64,000 bases of DNA from Aureliella helgolandensis (GCF_007752135.1 NZ_CP036298.1:8238501-8302500); one strand, 5' to 3'. Shown: positions 17,272-27,101, counted from the first letter of the stretch. Notes: generated from the letters alone by a model not told the origin. Made by a program: numbers and translations.

Positions 17272-19050
17272 ATGATACGCCCCGAACTCAGCCGTCGTGA
17301 ATTCCTCAGCAAGTCTACGATTCGCAGCGTGGGCAGCGCGGCTGCCTTCTCTACCGCAGCGGGATGGAATAACCTCCTTTTGAGGGGACAAACCCACACC
17401 ACGACAGACGCCCTCCCTGCTCAGGTCGCGCACAGCTCTCGAGGAGTGATTGCTACCGTCCACCCGCTGGCCAGCCAAGCCGGAATCGCGGCGTTGGAGC
17501 GAGGCGGCAATGCAATCGATGCAATCGTGGCCGCATCACTCATGCTGTCCGTAGTCGACGGACACAACTCGGGACTCGGCGGTGGTTGCCTAGCTCTGGT
17601 TCGCCAGCCAGATGGCACGACCGTTGCCATCGATGGCCGGGAGATGGCTCCGCAGGCCGCCTCTCCCGAAATGTTCTTCCGAGATGGCAGGCCCGACCCC
17701 AATTTGAGTCAAATCGGGCCGCTGGCCGCTGGGGTCCCTGGCCTAGTCGCAGCCCTGGAGCGTTTGAGCCAACAGTATGGCCAAATCGACTGGAAGACCG
17801 CCCTCCACCTGGCCGCCGAGCGGGCGGAAGAGGGATTCATCGTCTCCCAGGGATACGCCCGAGTGCTGAAGTCGTCGGCCAGCCGGCTCCGCCAATTCCC
17901 CTCGTCGGCCAGCATCCTGCTCGACAGCTCGGGTCAGCCCTGGCGCGCGGGACAGACGATCCAGCAAAGAGATCTAGCACGCACGCTACGCGCGATTTCT
18001 GAACAGGGCAGCGAATGGTTTTACGAAGGAGAATTTGCCCACAAGGCAGCCACCTTCCTCGCCTCGGCTGGAGGCTTGATGACTGCCGACGACTTCGCCA
18101 AGTACCATACCGTCCAGCGTCCTCCCATCCAGACGCAATATCGTGACCATTCCGTGCTGGGCTTCCCACCACCCAGCTCCGGAGGTGTGCACATTGCTCA
18201 GATGCTGGGAATGCTCAGTGGCTACGACGTGAGGTCGATTTTCGAGTCCTCCGAAGCCGAAGGCTTGCACCTGCTAATCGAAGTCATGAAGCGGGCGATG
18301 GCCGACCGGGCCTATTGGCTAGGCGATGCGGATTTCGCCAAGGTCCCACGCGGTTTGTTGGACCTGGATTACCTACGCCAACGCGCTAGCTCCATCGATC
18401 TCAGCCAAGTCACCGAAGTCGCCAGCCATGGCATGCCACCTCGCGCGGATCTCGATCTGTTTGGCCAACAAAAACACACCACTCACCTAACCGCTGCGGA
18501 CGCACAAGGTAACGTCGTGGCCATCACGCAAACCGTAAACACTTCGTTCGGTTGCAAAATGATCGTTCCAGGCACCGGCGTCGTACTCAACAACGAGATG
18601 GACGACTTCAGTATTTCTCCCGGCGTTCGCAATGCTTTTGGCCTAGTCGGCTCGGCTGCCAATCTCGTCGCTCCCGGCAAGCGGCCCCTATCCAGCATGA
18701 GCCCCACTCTGGTGCTCGACACCAATGGCATGCCCGTCCTCAGTTGCGGTGCGGCGGGTGGCCCTAAGATCATCACCACGGTGCTACAGCTACTGGTCCG
18801 CGTCTTGGATCTGCAACAACCCATCGCACAAGCCATTGCATCACCACGCGTGCACCATCAGTGGTCGCCCGACACCACGATCTGCGAAGCCGCCATGCCC
18901 GCAGCGATTGTCGCCGGTTTGGAGGAGCGCGGGCATCACGTAGATCGCATTGCCTCCGCAGCGGTCGCCCAAGGCATCACGCGCGAAGAAACTGGAGAGC
19001 TGACCGCCGCCTCCGACCCCAGGGTCGAAAGCGCCGCCCTGTCCCTCTGA
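17272..19050 (+). CDS. ggt: Gamma-glutamyltransferase with Tat signal
   Basis: Extracytoplasmic N-terminal nucleophile hydrolase that cleaves gamma-glutamyl bonds of glutathione and related peptides. The start at 17272 gives MIRPELSRREFLSKSTIRS, a nearly perfect Tat motif; the open frame to 17113 overlaps the divergent gene and is rejected. The autoprocessing/catalytic Thr is the first Thr of TTHLTAADAQGN (residue 403 from this start), which would begin the small subunit. NNEMDDFSISPG, PLSSMSPTLVL and CGAAGGPKIITTVLQ are the other family signatures. At 592 residues it matches bacterial GGT. It is followed by an 840-bp region without a gene. Confidence 0.93.
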   Translation: MIRPELSRREFLSKSTIRSVGSAAAFSTAAGWNNLLLRGQTHTTTDALPAQVAHSSRGVIATVHPLASQAGIAALERGGNAIDAIVAASLMLSVVDGHNSGLGGGCLALVRQPDGTTVAIDGREMAPQAASPEMFFRDGRPDPNLSQIGPLAAGVPGLVAALERLSQQYGQIDWKTALHLAAERAEEGFIVSQGYARVLKSSASRLRQFPSSASILLDSSGQPWRAGQTIQQRDLARTLRAISEQGSEWFYEGEFAHKAATFLASAGGLMTADDFAKYHTVQRPPIQTQYRDHSVLGFPPPSSGGVHIAQMLGMLSGYDVRSIFESSEAEGLHLLIEVMKRAMADRAYWLGDADFAKVPRGLLDLDYLRQRASSIDLSQVTEVASHGMPPRADLDLFGQQKHTTHLTAADAQGNVVAITQTVNTSFGCKMIVPGTGVVLNNEMDDFSISPGVRNAFGLVGSAANLVAPGKRPLSSMSPTLVLDTNGMPVLSCGAAGGPKIITTVLQLLVRVLDLQQPIAQAIASPRVHHQWSPDTTICEAAMPAAIVAGLEERGHHVDRIASAAVAQGITREETGELTAASDPRVESAALSL

Positions 19051-19892
19051 GCCATTCCCACCTAAGCGAGCCCCGCCAAGAATTCACCTCCCCCACGTAG
19101 GATTGCCTCTCCGAGACGGACACTAGTGGCTCCCCAAGCAGAGCAGAATGACAACCGCGAAAAATGCCAAAGAAACGAAAAGAAGACGGAGCGAGGTACG
19201 GTGCAAACGGCGGCCTCGGACGCTAAAACTTTCGCATATTTAGCGTCGTTCGCGGTCGCCCTATTCCTATCCTGCCAACCTGATTGGCGGGGACCGAGCG
19301 AGTACTGCACACTGATGGAGACGGCGCTGCACGACTCGGTCCTCTTCGTTTACCCCCGCGATCTTCGCCCCGCTGGAGCTAGAGTTGTGCTGGTGACTCT
19401 CCTGTTCGTCGAGTGAAGACCAAGCATCCGCATCCCCAGACGATCAAGCTGCCGGAGGACTCGGGAACGCTTGTTCCGACTTGCAGCCGGAACAACTAAT
19501 CTGTCGCGATGCTCGACTGCCGGTTAAAGTCGCTGCCTCCGGAATTTGCAAGTAAGCGATACTTTCCCGGCTCAAGATTTCCGCCCAGGGAATAGGCACC
19601 CGGCGCGCTAAACTCATGCAGGTTGGCGGCTGTATCCACATGCCATAACACGAATCGTGACTCAGCGTTACCCGACTGACACCAACTTATTCTTCCAATC
19701 GCCGAAGCGATTCGAATCGCCCCATCGAATCGTTGTCAACGATCGGGGCGGGGATGGCTGTCGCCCCACGGTACAATCAAGAAGTGTTTTCCAATGGCAT
19801 TGCAACCGTAGCGTGCAGTGCTCCCCTCCCCCGTTCGCGATTGATTAGAATATAGTGGAAGCGATGAAGCAGCACACTGGAAATTGTCAATC
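19051..19892. other. Long intergenic region with a 9-bp hairpin
   Basis: No complete gene is supported. A perfect inverted repeat GACGCTAAA (19219-19227)/TTTAGCGTC (19239-19247) with an 11-nt loop lies centrally, without a T-tract. A stretch on the minus strand near 19496-19700 translates into protein-like sequence but has no start (listed separately). The last 60 bp before the sigma factor are AT-richer (GATTAGAATATAG) and could hold its promoter. Confidence 0.5.
19496..19700 (-). pseudogene. Possible C-terminal gene remnant
   Basis: Reading the minus strand toward a TAG at 19496-19498, one frame stays open for about 65 codons and gives plausible protein text: FVLWHVDTAANLHEFSAP, then AYSLGGNLEPGKYRLLANSG. 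No start codon or upstream continuation is visible. It may be the decayed end of a secreted beta-rich protein, or chance. No family is recognised. Confidence 0.22.
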
Positions 19893-20636
19893 ATGAGCAG
19901 AACACCGGCTGAACCAGATGCGTTTGAGACGACGCAGTGGAGCACAGTGCTCGCGGCGGGGGATGTTGCTGCGGCGCGACACGGCGATGCATTGGCAGAG
20001 CTTTGTCAGCGATACTGGCGACCGCTTTACGGCTTTATTTGTCATCGTGGCAAGTCGCCAGATTCTGCCGAGGACTTGATCCAAGCGTTCTTCGTTCAGC
20101 TGCTTGACGGACCGGCGCTACGAATTGCCGATCCGTCGCGGGGGCGATTTCGCACTTTCTTACTCACCTCTTTGACCAATTTTTTGCACAACCAACGCGA
20201 TCACAACATGGCCCTCAAACGCGGCGGAGCGGTGCGTTTGTTAAGTCTCGACATTCGCAATGCCGAGGGCGAATTGATCAACCAGCCAATGCAATTCGCC
20301 TCGGCAGAAGACGAATTTCAACGACAGTGGGCCATCACGGTGATGGACGAAGCGCTGAGCCGAACAGAAGCGACTTACAGGCGGCGTGGCAAAGCACATT
20401 TATTTCAGTTGTTGTCAGCCAGTCTATCCGTTAGCGGTACCGAGCGGACTTACGCTGAAACGGCAACATTGCTTGGCATGTCCGAGTCAGCGGTAAAAGT
20501 CGCCGTGCACCGGTTAAGAAAAGAGTATCGATTACAACTTCGCGAGTCGGTGGCTTCCACGGTTGAGTCGACAGGAGACGTTCAGGACGAATTGGAAACG
20601 CTGTTGTCAGCACTCAGGCCGACGCGAGACCGTTAG
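19893..20636 (+). CDS. ECF-type RNA polymerase sigma factor
   Basis: Sigma-70 family factor of the ECF type common in planctomycetes (N-terminus FETTQWSTVLAAGD). Region 2 includes YGFICHRGKSPDSAEDLIQAFFVQLL, which recognises the -10 element. Region 4 is TYAETATLLGMSESAVKVAVHRLRKEY, a helix-turn-helix for the -35 element. The ATG at 19893 is used; the upstream TTG at 19884 is less likely. The gene lies 97 bp upstream of a large Ser/Thr kinase in the same direction. In planctomycetes and some other bacteria, ECF factors of this class sit next to such kinases, and phosphorylation of the sigma factor is thought to replace a classical anti-sigma switch; that is an inference here. Confidence 0.9.
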   Translation: MSRTPAEPDAFETTQWSTVLAAGDVAAARHGDALAELCQRYWRPLYGFICHRGKSPDSAEDLIQAFFVQLLDGPALRIADPSRGRFRTFLLTSLTNFLHNQRDHNMALKRGGAVRLLSLDIRNAEGELINQPMQFASAEDEFQRQWAITVMDEALSRTEATYRRRGKAHLFQLLSASLSVSGTERTYAETATLLGMSESAVKVAVHRLRKEYRLQLRESVASTVESTGDVQDELETLLSALRPTRDR

Positions 20637-20733
20637 GCACTTTCTAAGAATTTTTCTAAAATATCTAGTAACCATCTCTGGTGCTTGCTTTATCTAATTC
20701 CTGGACACCGACACTTAGCCAGGAAATCCAGCC

Positions 20734-23700
20734 ATGACCAATCCAACCGTGACCGTTGATGATATCTCGCCAGATAAGTGCCCCGAGTGCGGAGAGCGTT
20801 TGGCCGTAATTCAGCAACGAATCTACTGTCCTGCATGTGCTCTGCGAGATGCACTTCGGACCGACGGGACGAGCATGGGACCGCATTCGCTGGATTTATC
20901 CCATTCGTGGGAGATTCCGCTGGGAGGATCGAGGCCCGAAGCCTCAGACGACTTTGGTGAATTGACATCGGGCGAAACGTTTGGCGACTACCGAATCGTC
21001 AGGCGACTGGGCCGCGGCGGAATGGGCATTGTGTACGAGACCGATCATCTGCCCACCTCGCGCCGCGTTGCTTTGAAAGTAATGACGCATTCCTGGGACG
21101 ACCGAGCGGCGCGAGCCCGGTTCCTGCGTGAAGGCCGATTGGCGGCGTCCATTAACCACCCCAACAGTGTTTACGTCTATGGCACCGAGGAAATCAACGG
21201 TCGACCTGTGATAAGCATGGAATTGGTTCGTGGCCGAACCCTGGGCGACTGCGTCAAAAGCGATGGACCTCTTTCGTCGAAGCGCGCCGTCGATGCCGTG
21301 CTGCAGATTATTGACGGACTGGATGCCGCCAACGAAGCCGGTGTACTGCACCGCGATGTCAAACCCAACAATTGCTTCGTCGACGAAGATGGTCAAGTCA
21401 AGATCGGTGACTTCGGGCTGTCCATCACCACCACGGGACGAATGGAAAGTGATCCGCTACGGCCCACGATGACGGAAGTAACCCGAGCAGGCACCTTTCT
21501 TGGCACTCCGGCCTATGCATCACCAGAACAATTGCGTGGCGAGCCGCTCGATCATCGTAGTGATATATATGCCGTTGGCGTCACACTGTATTACTTACTG
21601 AGTGGCAAAGTTCCATTCGCAGCGGAAAACATGGTCCAGCTTCTCGCTCGCGTCCTCGACAACGCGGCACCGCCACTGAAGGCGATCGCACCGAACGTAC
21701 CCGCCGAGTTGGACGCGATTGTAGCGCGGTGCTTGCGAAAATCTCCCGGCGCACGCTTCGGCGGATACAACGAACTGCGCCAAGCACTACTGCCGCTTGG
21801 TTCGCACGCGCCGGTCGCCGCTCCACTGGGCAGCCGCTTCCTGGCAGGCGCAATCGACTTTACGTTGCTAAGTATTGCGTTCTTACCACTCTCCGCCTTT
21901 TCCATATTTTCACAGGGTCAACCGGTTCTCGCAAGCGACCCGCTTCGAGGTGTATCGACCCTATTGCTATCGACCTTGGCAATCGCGTTGCAGTGGTTGT
22001 ACTTCGCACTTAGCGAATGGCGCTTTGGTAAAACGTTCGGCAAACACTTATTGGGACTGCGAGTCACCAGCGATCAATCGAAACCCAAACTCTCAGCCGC
22101 CTTGACGCGGTCCGCACTCTTCTTACTCGTCCCGCTGATACCACTGCTCATTGCGAACTCACTCGGCTATTGGCAAACCATGAAAGCTGGGCTCTCATTT
22201 CCCCAAGCACTCACAATGGCTCTACTGGGGTGGTCGCGATTTCTAATCGGTGCAGCGATGTTTGCTTCCGCGCGCAGCCGAAACGGTAATGCATCCCTTT
22301 ACGATTTGTTAACGGGCACCCGTGTGGTGGTCAAACTTGTCAGCCCGTCGGTTCACTCGTCGGCAATCACAACTAGCGACTCGTTCAACACTCGCGGCGC
22401 CGAGACCGTAGGCCCGTATCACGTACTCAATACGATTGGGAAAACCGATTCGGGCAAATTACTTCTCGGATACGATGCGCGATTGCTACGGCGAGTTTGG
22501 ATTCACCGAGCCGACGCCTCCAGTGAGTTATCCGTGGATACGTCGTCTCACGAAATCGCTCGAGACATTCGCCGAAGAACTCAATTGCGATGGCTCGGTG
22601 GCAGTCATGCCTCGGCCGGCGAGAAGTCGAACGAGCTCGTTCAAAGTTGGGACTGCTACGAAGCACTCAGTGGCGGCCCACTCTCCGATATCGAACCGAC
22701 TTCGATCGATTGGCAAGATGCCAAACGCGGCCTAGCGGAGCTGGCCATCGAATTAAATGCCATGGACGCCAGCGACCAAGTCTCCTTGGAGCATTGTTGG
22801 ATAACAGACGCGGGTCAAGTTAAGCTGTTACCATTTGCCGTGTTTCCTGAACCAACGGCGGTAGGCGCTGGCCCCATGCAGGCTGAAGTTTCTGTGCCCG
22901 TGGAGCCCCACCACGGCTCAGACGCTACTGACACACGCTTGACTACACTCCAGCAAATCACGGCAATACTAGAAAAAAAGTTTGCATTGGTAGGAGGGAC
23001 GTCGCAAAGCATGTCGCTGAGCGAGCAAGGAGACCTGAACCAACTGAATGCCGCTTCAAGCCTCTCCGACGCGTCTCCCATCGCAAACGAATTGGCACGC
23101 CGCCGCAGCGTTCAAGTGCAATCGAGAGTCGCGGGCATGCTGGCTGCATCGTTCATACTCCCGTGCTTCTGTATCATCTCCCTTCTAGCGACATCCGTTC
23201 TCTATGATCGGCAGGAAGCATCGATGCCGGAAGTACGCGAGCTGGCCGACGCCATGTATTTACGCGAGCACAGCAACCGCGGTTTGGGCCTCAGCCAACT
23301 GGAGCGTCGCAACGTTATCGTCAAGCACATTCGTGCCGAATTTGAAGAGGTGTACCGAGATACATATCGCATGAGTTCGCTTTATGGCCAAACTCAGTTG
23401 ATGAGATATCGTAGCACCTTAGATCGCATCTTCGCAACTCCACGCCCAACGAACGACGAGGCGACAGAAGCTGCCCGACTCTTTGAGGCGATCGCGGCTG
23501 AGCAGACTTTGCCTCGGCCACTGGTCAATGCGTTTTTTAGTAGCGAATCAGCTATTTTCTGGGGCGCGCTCACATGGCTGCAGCTTATCTGGTTCCCCAG
23601 CCTGATCACAGGCTTGCTGTTTCGCGGTGGAGCGTTAGTGCGCTTGTTTGGCTTGACGTTTGCGAACCGTCGTGGACAGCCAGCATCTGGGCTGCGCGTG

Positions 23701-23910
23701 TTCATCCGCATGGTGTTCAGCGGACTCATTCCCATGGCTGCTTTCGTAGTATACGGATCGTTCCAGTCCAACCGTTTATCGCCGGTAACACATCAGCAAT
23801 TCGTGGCTGCGTTTCTCGTCCTAGTTGCCTGCTTTGCCGTCGTCGCCTACCGCAGCCGCCAGCGGCTATTCAGTGACCGGTGCGCCGGCACTTTCGTAGT
23901 GGCAAAATAG
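20734..23910 (+). CDS. Membrane Ser/Thr kinase with zinc ribbon, RDD domain, degenerate second kinase-like domain and second RDD-like domain
   Basis: A 1058-residue protein with unusual architecture. Residues 16-35 form a zinc ribbon (CPEC...CPAC). Residues 86-350 are an active-looking Hanks kinase: G-loop GRGGMG at 93-98, Lys115, HRD at 206-208, DFG at 226-228, and GTPAYASPEQLRG. Residues 363-535 are an RDD membrane domain. Residues 557-705 resemble a kinase fold again (VGPYHVLNTIGKTDSGKLLL ... ITDAGQVKLLPFAV) but lack the catalytic Lys, HRD and DFG, so this part is probably a pseudokinase. Two more membrane regions follow (about 785-810 and from 920), the last being a second RDD-like domain. 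It is paired with the ECF sigma gene upstream and probably relays a membrane signal to it. Confidence 0.88.
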   Translation: MTNPTVTVDDISPDKCPECGERLAVIQQRIYCPACALRDALRTDGTSMGPHSLDLSHSWEIPLGGSRPEASDDFGELTSGETFGDYRIVRRLGRGGMGIVYETDHLPTSRRVALKVMTHSWDDRAARARFLREGRLAASINHPNSVYVYGTEEINGRPVISMELVRGRTLGDCVKSDGPLSSKRAVDAVLQIIDGLDAANEAGVLHRDVKPNNCFVDEDGQVKIGDFGLSITTTGRMESDPLRPTMTEVTRAGTFLGTPAYASPEQLRGEPLDHRSDIYAVGVTLYYLLSGKVPFAAENMVQLLARVLDNAAPPLKAIAPNVPAELDAIVARCLRKSPGARFGGYNELRQALLPLGSHAPVAAPLGSRFLAGAIDFTLLSIAFLPLSAFSIFSQGQPVLASDPLRGVSTLLLSTLAIALQWLYFALSEWRFGKTFGKHLLGLRVTSDQSKPKLSAALTRSALFLLVPLIPLLIANSLGYWQTMKAGLSFPQALTMALLGWSRFLIGAAMFASARSRNGNASLYDLLTGTRVVVKLVSPSVHSSAITTSDSFNTRGAETVGPYHVLNTIGKTDSGKLLLGYDARLLRRVWIHRADASSELSVDTSSHEIARDIRRRTQLRWLGGSHASAGEKSNELVQSWDCYEALSGGPLSDIEPTSIDWQDAKRGLAELAIELNAMDASDQVSLEHCWITDAGQVKLLPFAVFPEPTAVGAGPMQAEVSVPVEPHHGSDATDTRLTTLQQITAILEKKFALVGGTSQSMSLSEQGDLNQLNAASSLSDASPIANELARRRSVQVQSRVAGMLAASFILPCFCIISLLATSVLYDRQEASMPEVRELADAMYLREHSNRGLGLSQLERRNVIVKHIRAEFEEVYRDTYRMSSLYGQTQLMRYRSTLDRIFATPRPTNDEATEAARLFEAIAAEQTLPRPLVNAFFSSESAIFWGALTWLQLIWFPSLITGLLFRGGALVRLFGLTFANRRGQPASGLRVFIRMVFSGLIPMAAFVVYGSFQSNRLSPVTHQQFVAAFLVLVACFAVVAYRSRQRLFSDRCAGTFVVAK

Positions 23911-24350
23911 CAAATACTGCAGCCCCAAATCATCGGGAGACGCTACCAAGGCACCAAGATCACACGACACCACACCTCGCACTTGCGGGAGGCTGGATGC
24001 GATGCGGCCGGGGAGGGCATTCGCCGGGTCCACTCAAAACGTTCGAAGCGCAGCAGCGTTGGAAATAATAGGACAAATAGGTCAGGTGCCTTTGATGCGA
24101 CTTGCCTACTAAGACCAGACTGACTTACTAGACACGTGCTTGCGTAGTTGATTCAAGATTGAACTGAAGTTCCCCAAAGTCGCGGACTAGTCCGATTCGC
24201 CCGTGGGCACCAATAGGAACTGGATTCAGACGGTATCGCACGCCGAGACTCTTTTTTGTTTACAATAGGCACTGCATTTCAATTGTTACTCGACCAACCC
24301 GCCCGCCAATTACATCCCTCACAATCCCTCACCGAGATTGCCAGCCCGCC
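23911..24350. other. Intergenic region, nothing recognised
   Basis: About 440 bp between the kinase and the DUF1080 gene with no credible ORF, hairpin-T-tract terminator or repeat. The part just upstream of 24351 is AT-richer and contains TTTACAATAGG, possibly promoter material, but no complete promoter can be argued. Confidence 0.4.
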
Positions 24351-25661
24351 ATGAAACTGCCATTATTTCGACGTCTGCTCCTATTAAGCCTTTCGTCCAT
24401 CGCGTTGACGAACACTTTTGCTCAAAGTCCCAACGATTCGGTCTCCTTGTTCAATGGGAAAGATTTGAGCGGTTGGCACGGCGACAATCCTCACAATACC
24501 GTCAAGGCGGAAGCGGGGCAGCGAGAAAAGGCCATTGCGGATCAACAGCCAGAGTTTGTGAAACACTGGAGTGTGGACAACCAAGAATTGGTCAACGATG
24601 GACATGGCCCCTACGCAACCACCGACCAAGAGTATGGTGATATCGAACTGGAACTCGATTACAAAACCGTGGCGCTGGCCGACAGCGGCATCTACCTCCG
24701 CGGAACACCTCAAGTTCAAATTTGGGACACCACCAAAGCTGGCGGAAAATGGAACCGCAATGCAGATAAAGGCTCCGGAGGGCTGTTCAACAATCGAGCC
24801 GACCTGCCAGGACAACTGCCGCTAGTATTTGCCGACAAGCCGTTCGGCGAGTGGAATCATTTTCACATTGTGCAAATCGGTAGTCGGACCTGGGTGGAAC
24901 TGAATCACAAGCTGGTCGTCGACGGAGCGATCATGGAAAACTACTGGGACAAAGATCGTCTCACGCCACTCCCCGCCCAAGGCCCAATCCATCTCCAGAC
25001 ACACGGTGGAGAAATCCGCTGGCGCAATATTAACCTGCGAACCATCGATGCGGACGAGGCGATCAGCCGTCTGCGCGGAGATGATGCCCGGTTCGGATTC
25101 ACCTCCCTGTTTAACGGAAAAGATCTCACTGGCTGGGAAGGTGCCACGGACGATTACGAAGTCGTCGATGGCACGTTGCAGTGCAAGCCAGGAAAGGGTG
25201 GTGTGCTCTTTACCAAGGACCAGTACGCCGACTTCGCCGTCCGACTTGAATTCAAACTGCCAGCCGGAGGAAATAACGGCTTGGCAATCCGCTATCCCGG
25301 AGAAGGCAGAGCCTCCTACGATGGAATGTGTGAGTTGCAGATACTGGATGACGATGCTGAGAAGTACGCGACGCTAGACCCGCGCCAATATCACGGCTCA
25401 GTCTACGGCGTCGCACCAGCACACCGCGGCTATTTGCGGCCAACGGGTGAATGGAATTATCAAGAGGTTACCGTCAGCGGCTCTAAGATCCGCGTGGAAC
25501 TCAACGGCACCATCATCGTCGATGCCGATGTCAATCAGATCAAGGAATACAAAGACAATGCAGAGCATCCCGGACTTGGTCTGAAGCAAGGTCATTTTGG
25601 TTTTGCGGGTCACAACGACCCCGTCCAATTCCGTCGCATCGCGATCAAGCCGCTACACTAG
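24351..25661 (+). CDS. Exported protein with two DUF1080 (3-keto-disaccharide hydrolase) domains
   Basis: Signal peptide over residues 1-24 (LLLLSLSSIALTNTFAQ), then two tandem DUF1080 domains: the first opens VSLFNGKDLSGWHG (about residue 32) and the second TSLFNGKDLTGWEG (about 251). Each holds the concanavalin-like core strings: the first IELELDYKTVALADSGIYLRG, the second FAVRLEFKLPAGGNNGLAIR. DUF1080 proteins are periplasmic or secreted and some cleave 3-keto-disaccharides; the substrate here is unknown. The tandem duplication within 436 residues is less common than the single-domain form. No neighbouring sugar oxidoreductase is present. Confidence 0.9.
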   Translation: MKLPLFRRLLLLSLSSIALTNTFAQSPNDSVSLFNGKDLSGWHGDNPHNTVKAEAGQREKAIADQQPEFVKHWSVDNQELVNDGHGPYATTDQEYGDIELELDYKTVALADSGIYLRGTPQVQIWDTTKAGGKWNRNADKGSGGLFNNRADLPGQLPLVFADKPFGEWNHFHIVQIGSRTWVELNHKLVVDGAIMENYWDKDRLTPLPAQGPIHLQTHGGEIRWRNINLRTIDADEAISRLRGDDARFGFTSLFNGKDLTGWEGATDDYEVVDGTLQCKPGKGGVLFTKDQYADFAVRLEFKLPAGGNNGLAIRYPGEGRASYDGMCELQILDDDAEKYATLDPRQYHGSVYGVAPAHRGYLRPTGEWNYQEVTVSGSKIRVELNGTIIVDADVNQIKEYKDNAEHPGLGLKQGHFGFAGHNDPVQFRRIAIKPLH

Positions 25662-26053
25662 ACGGCAGTTCCAGCAAACCCGTGGCACGGCTGGTAGCAT
25701 GGCCCCCCCGGGCCGTGTCACCCAGTCCGTGCCCCACCGGCCAGTAGCATGGCCCCCCGGGCCGTGTCCGCACCTATTGGCGTATCCGCACCTATTACTT
25801 ACTGCTAATTCCTAGCCAAATTTCGACGGGAAGCTCTCTGTCCAATGGAACAGAAGGCAACAAACACTAACACCATTTTAGAGAAGGCGGCTATTCATCG
25901 CTCACCCCAGACTCTGTCCCAGTCACAGCCTGGAAACACAGTGGTCAGTGGTGGACTGTCGTCCCTTCATCGATTGCCCCAGTAAAGCTCCCAAACCAAG
26001 ACCACGAACGCCTCCCACCCCCTCGTCTTCTCTGAGCCAAAGGCTATTTTCCC
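25662..26053. other. Intergenic region carrying a duplicated palindromic GC-rich motif
   Basis: No gene is visible between the DUF1080 gene and the sugar-type transporter operon. The region begins with the direct repeat listed separately. The rest has no clear structure apart from a second copy of the short string TCCGCACCTATT within 30 bp. Confidence 0.5.
25694..25768. repeat. Two copies of a 25/26-bp repeat with a GGCCCCCCGGGCC core
   Basis: The string GTAGCATGGCCCCCCGGGCC followed by GTGTC occurs at 25744-25768, and with one extra C at 25694-25719, 50 bp apart. The core is nearly self-complementary. The copies lie directly after the DUF1080 stop codon and may belong to a dispersed intergenic repeat family. 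Confidence 0.8.
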
Positions 26054-27061
26054 ATGCAACGAATGTTTTCTGTCGTATTTTGTTTGACTCTATGCCTCTT
26101 ATTGACCGCATGCGAACCGGGGAGCGAATCCTCTGCCAGCAAATCGGGTGCAGCCAGTGCCGACGGCAAGCTGCGGATTGCCGTTATCCCCAAGGGGACC
26201 AGCCATCAGTTCTGGATGGCGGTCAAGTCGGGCGCCGAAGCGGCCGCTGAGGAATTGGGAAATGTCGAAGTGCTGTGGAAGGGCCCGGAAACCGAAGCTG
26301 ACACCATGGGGCAAATCTCCGTAGTCAAAAATTTCATTACGGGACAAGTCGATGGAATCTGCCTCGCCCCAAACCATTCTCAAGCATTGCTCGACGTTGT
26401 CCTCGAAGCTAATGCGGAAAATATCCCCGTCGTGGTATTTGACAGCGGGTTGGCCGATGGCGCCGAGCTGGTCAGCTACGTAGCTACCGACAACTACCAT
26501 GGAGGAGTCTTGGCGGCAGAAAAGCTAGCCGAGGCAATGGGAGGCCAGGGAAATGTTATCCTGCTGCGTTACAAGGAAGGGAGCGAAAGTACAGAGCAAC
26601 GCGAAGAAGGATTTTTGGAAACGCTGAATAAAATGCCCGAAATCAAGATCCTTTCCTCCGACCAATATGCCGGCACGACCACCGAATCAGCCCTCGCCAT
26701 GGCGACACAATTGCTCAACAAGTACGATGGAGAAGTCAACGGCATCTTCGCCGTGTGCGAACCCAACTGTAACGGGACGCTCGAAGCGCTCGTTCAAACC
26801 GGCTCTGCGGGCAAGGTCAAGTTCATTGCCTTCGATTCCAGCGACCGCTTGATCGCCGGCCTGAGTGACGACAGCGTGTCGGGCATCGTTCTCCAGGATC
26901 CCTTTGAAATGGGACGTCAATCGGTGTTAGCCATCGCGGCTCATTTGCGTGGCGAAACGGTCGAACCCAAGACATCTACTGGAGAATACGTTGCCACGGG
27001 TGAGAACCAGCATACGGCTCCCTACGACCGCCTCCTGAAGCCAGGCGCCGTCGAACACTAA
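26054..27061 (+). CDS. Sugar/inositol-type ABC transporter substrate-binding lipoprotein
   Basis: Periplasmic binding protein of the RbsB/Peripl_BP_4 class. The N-terminus MQRMFSVVFCLTLCLLLTAC ends in a lipobox (LTAC), so it is a membrane-anchored lipoprotein. Typical family text follows: KLRIAVIPKGTSHQFWMAVK near residue 36, VDGICLAPNHSQALLDVV and PVVVFDSGLADGAELVSYV. It is the first gene of a unit with the duplicated ATPase (40 bp later), the permease, and myo-inositol oxygenase. Because the last gene degrades myo-inositol, inositol or a derivative is the best guess for the ligand. The family also binds ribose, xylose and galactose, so the ligand remains open. Confidence 0.9.
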   Translation: MQRMFSVVFCLTLCLLLTACEPGSESSASKSGAASADGKLRIAVIPKGTSHQFWMAVKSGAEAAAEELGNVEVLWKGPETEADTMGQISVVKNFITGQVDGICLAPNHSQALLDVVLEANAENIPVVVFDSGLADGAELVSYVATDNYHGGVLAAEKLAEAMGGQGNVILLRYKEGSESTEQREEGFLETLNKMPEIKILSSDQYAGTTTESALAMATQLLNKYDGEVNGIFAVCEPNCNGTLEALVQTGSAGKVKFIAFDSSDRLIAGLSDDSVSGIVLQDPFEMGRQSVLAIAAHLRGETVEPKTSTGEYVATGENQHTAPYDRLLKPGAVEH

Positions 27062-27101
27062 GGCTGCATTGCTTTTCCGGCTTTCCTGCAATGGATCTAA
27101 C

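Noticed and set aside
19126-19416. Open plus-strand frame of 96 codons behind ggt
   Set aside because: No recognisable domain, and it spans the GACGCTAAA/TTTAGCGTC hairpin; judged non-coding.
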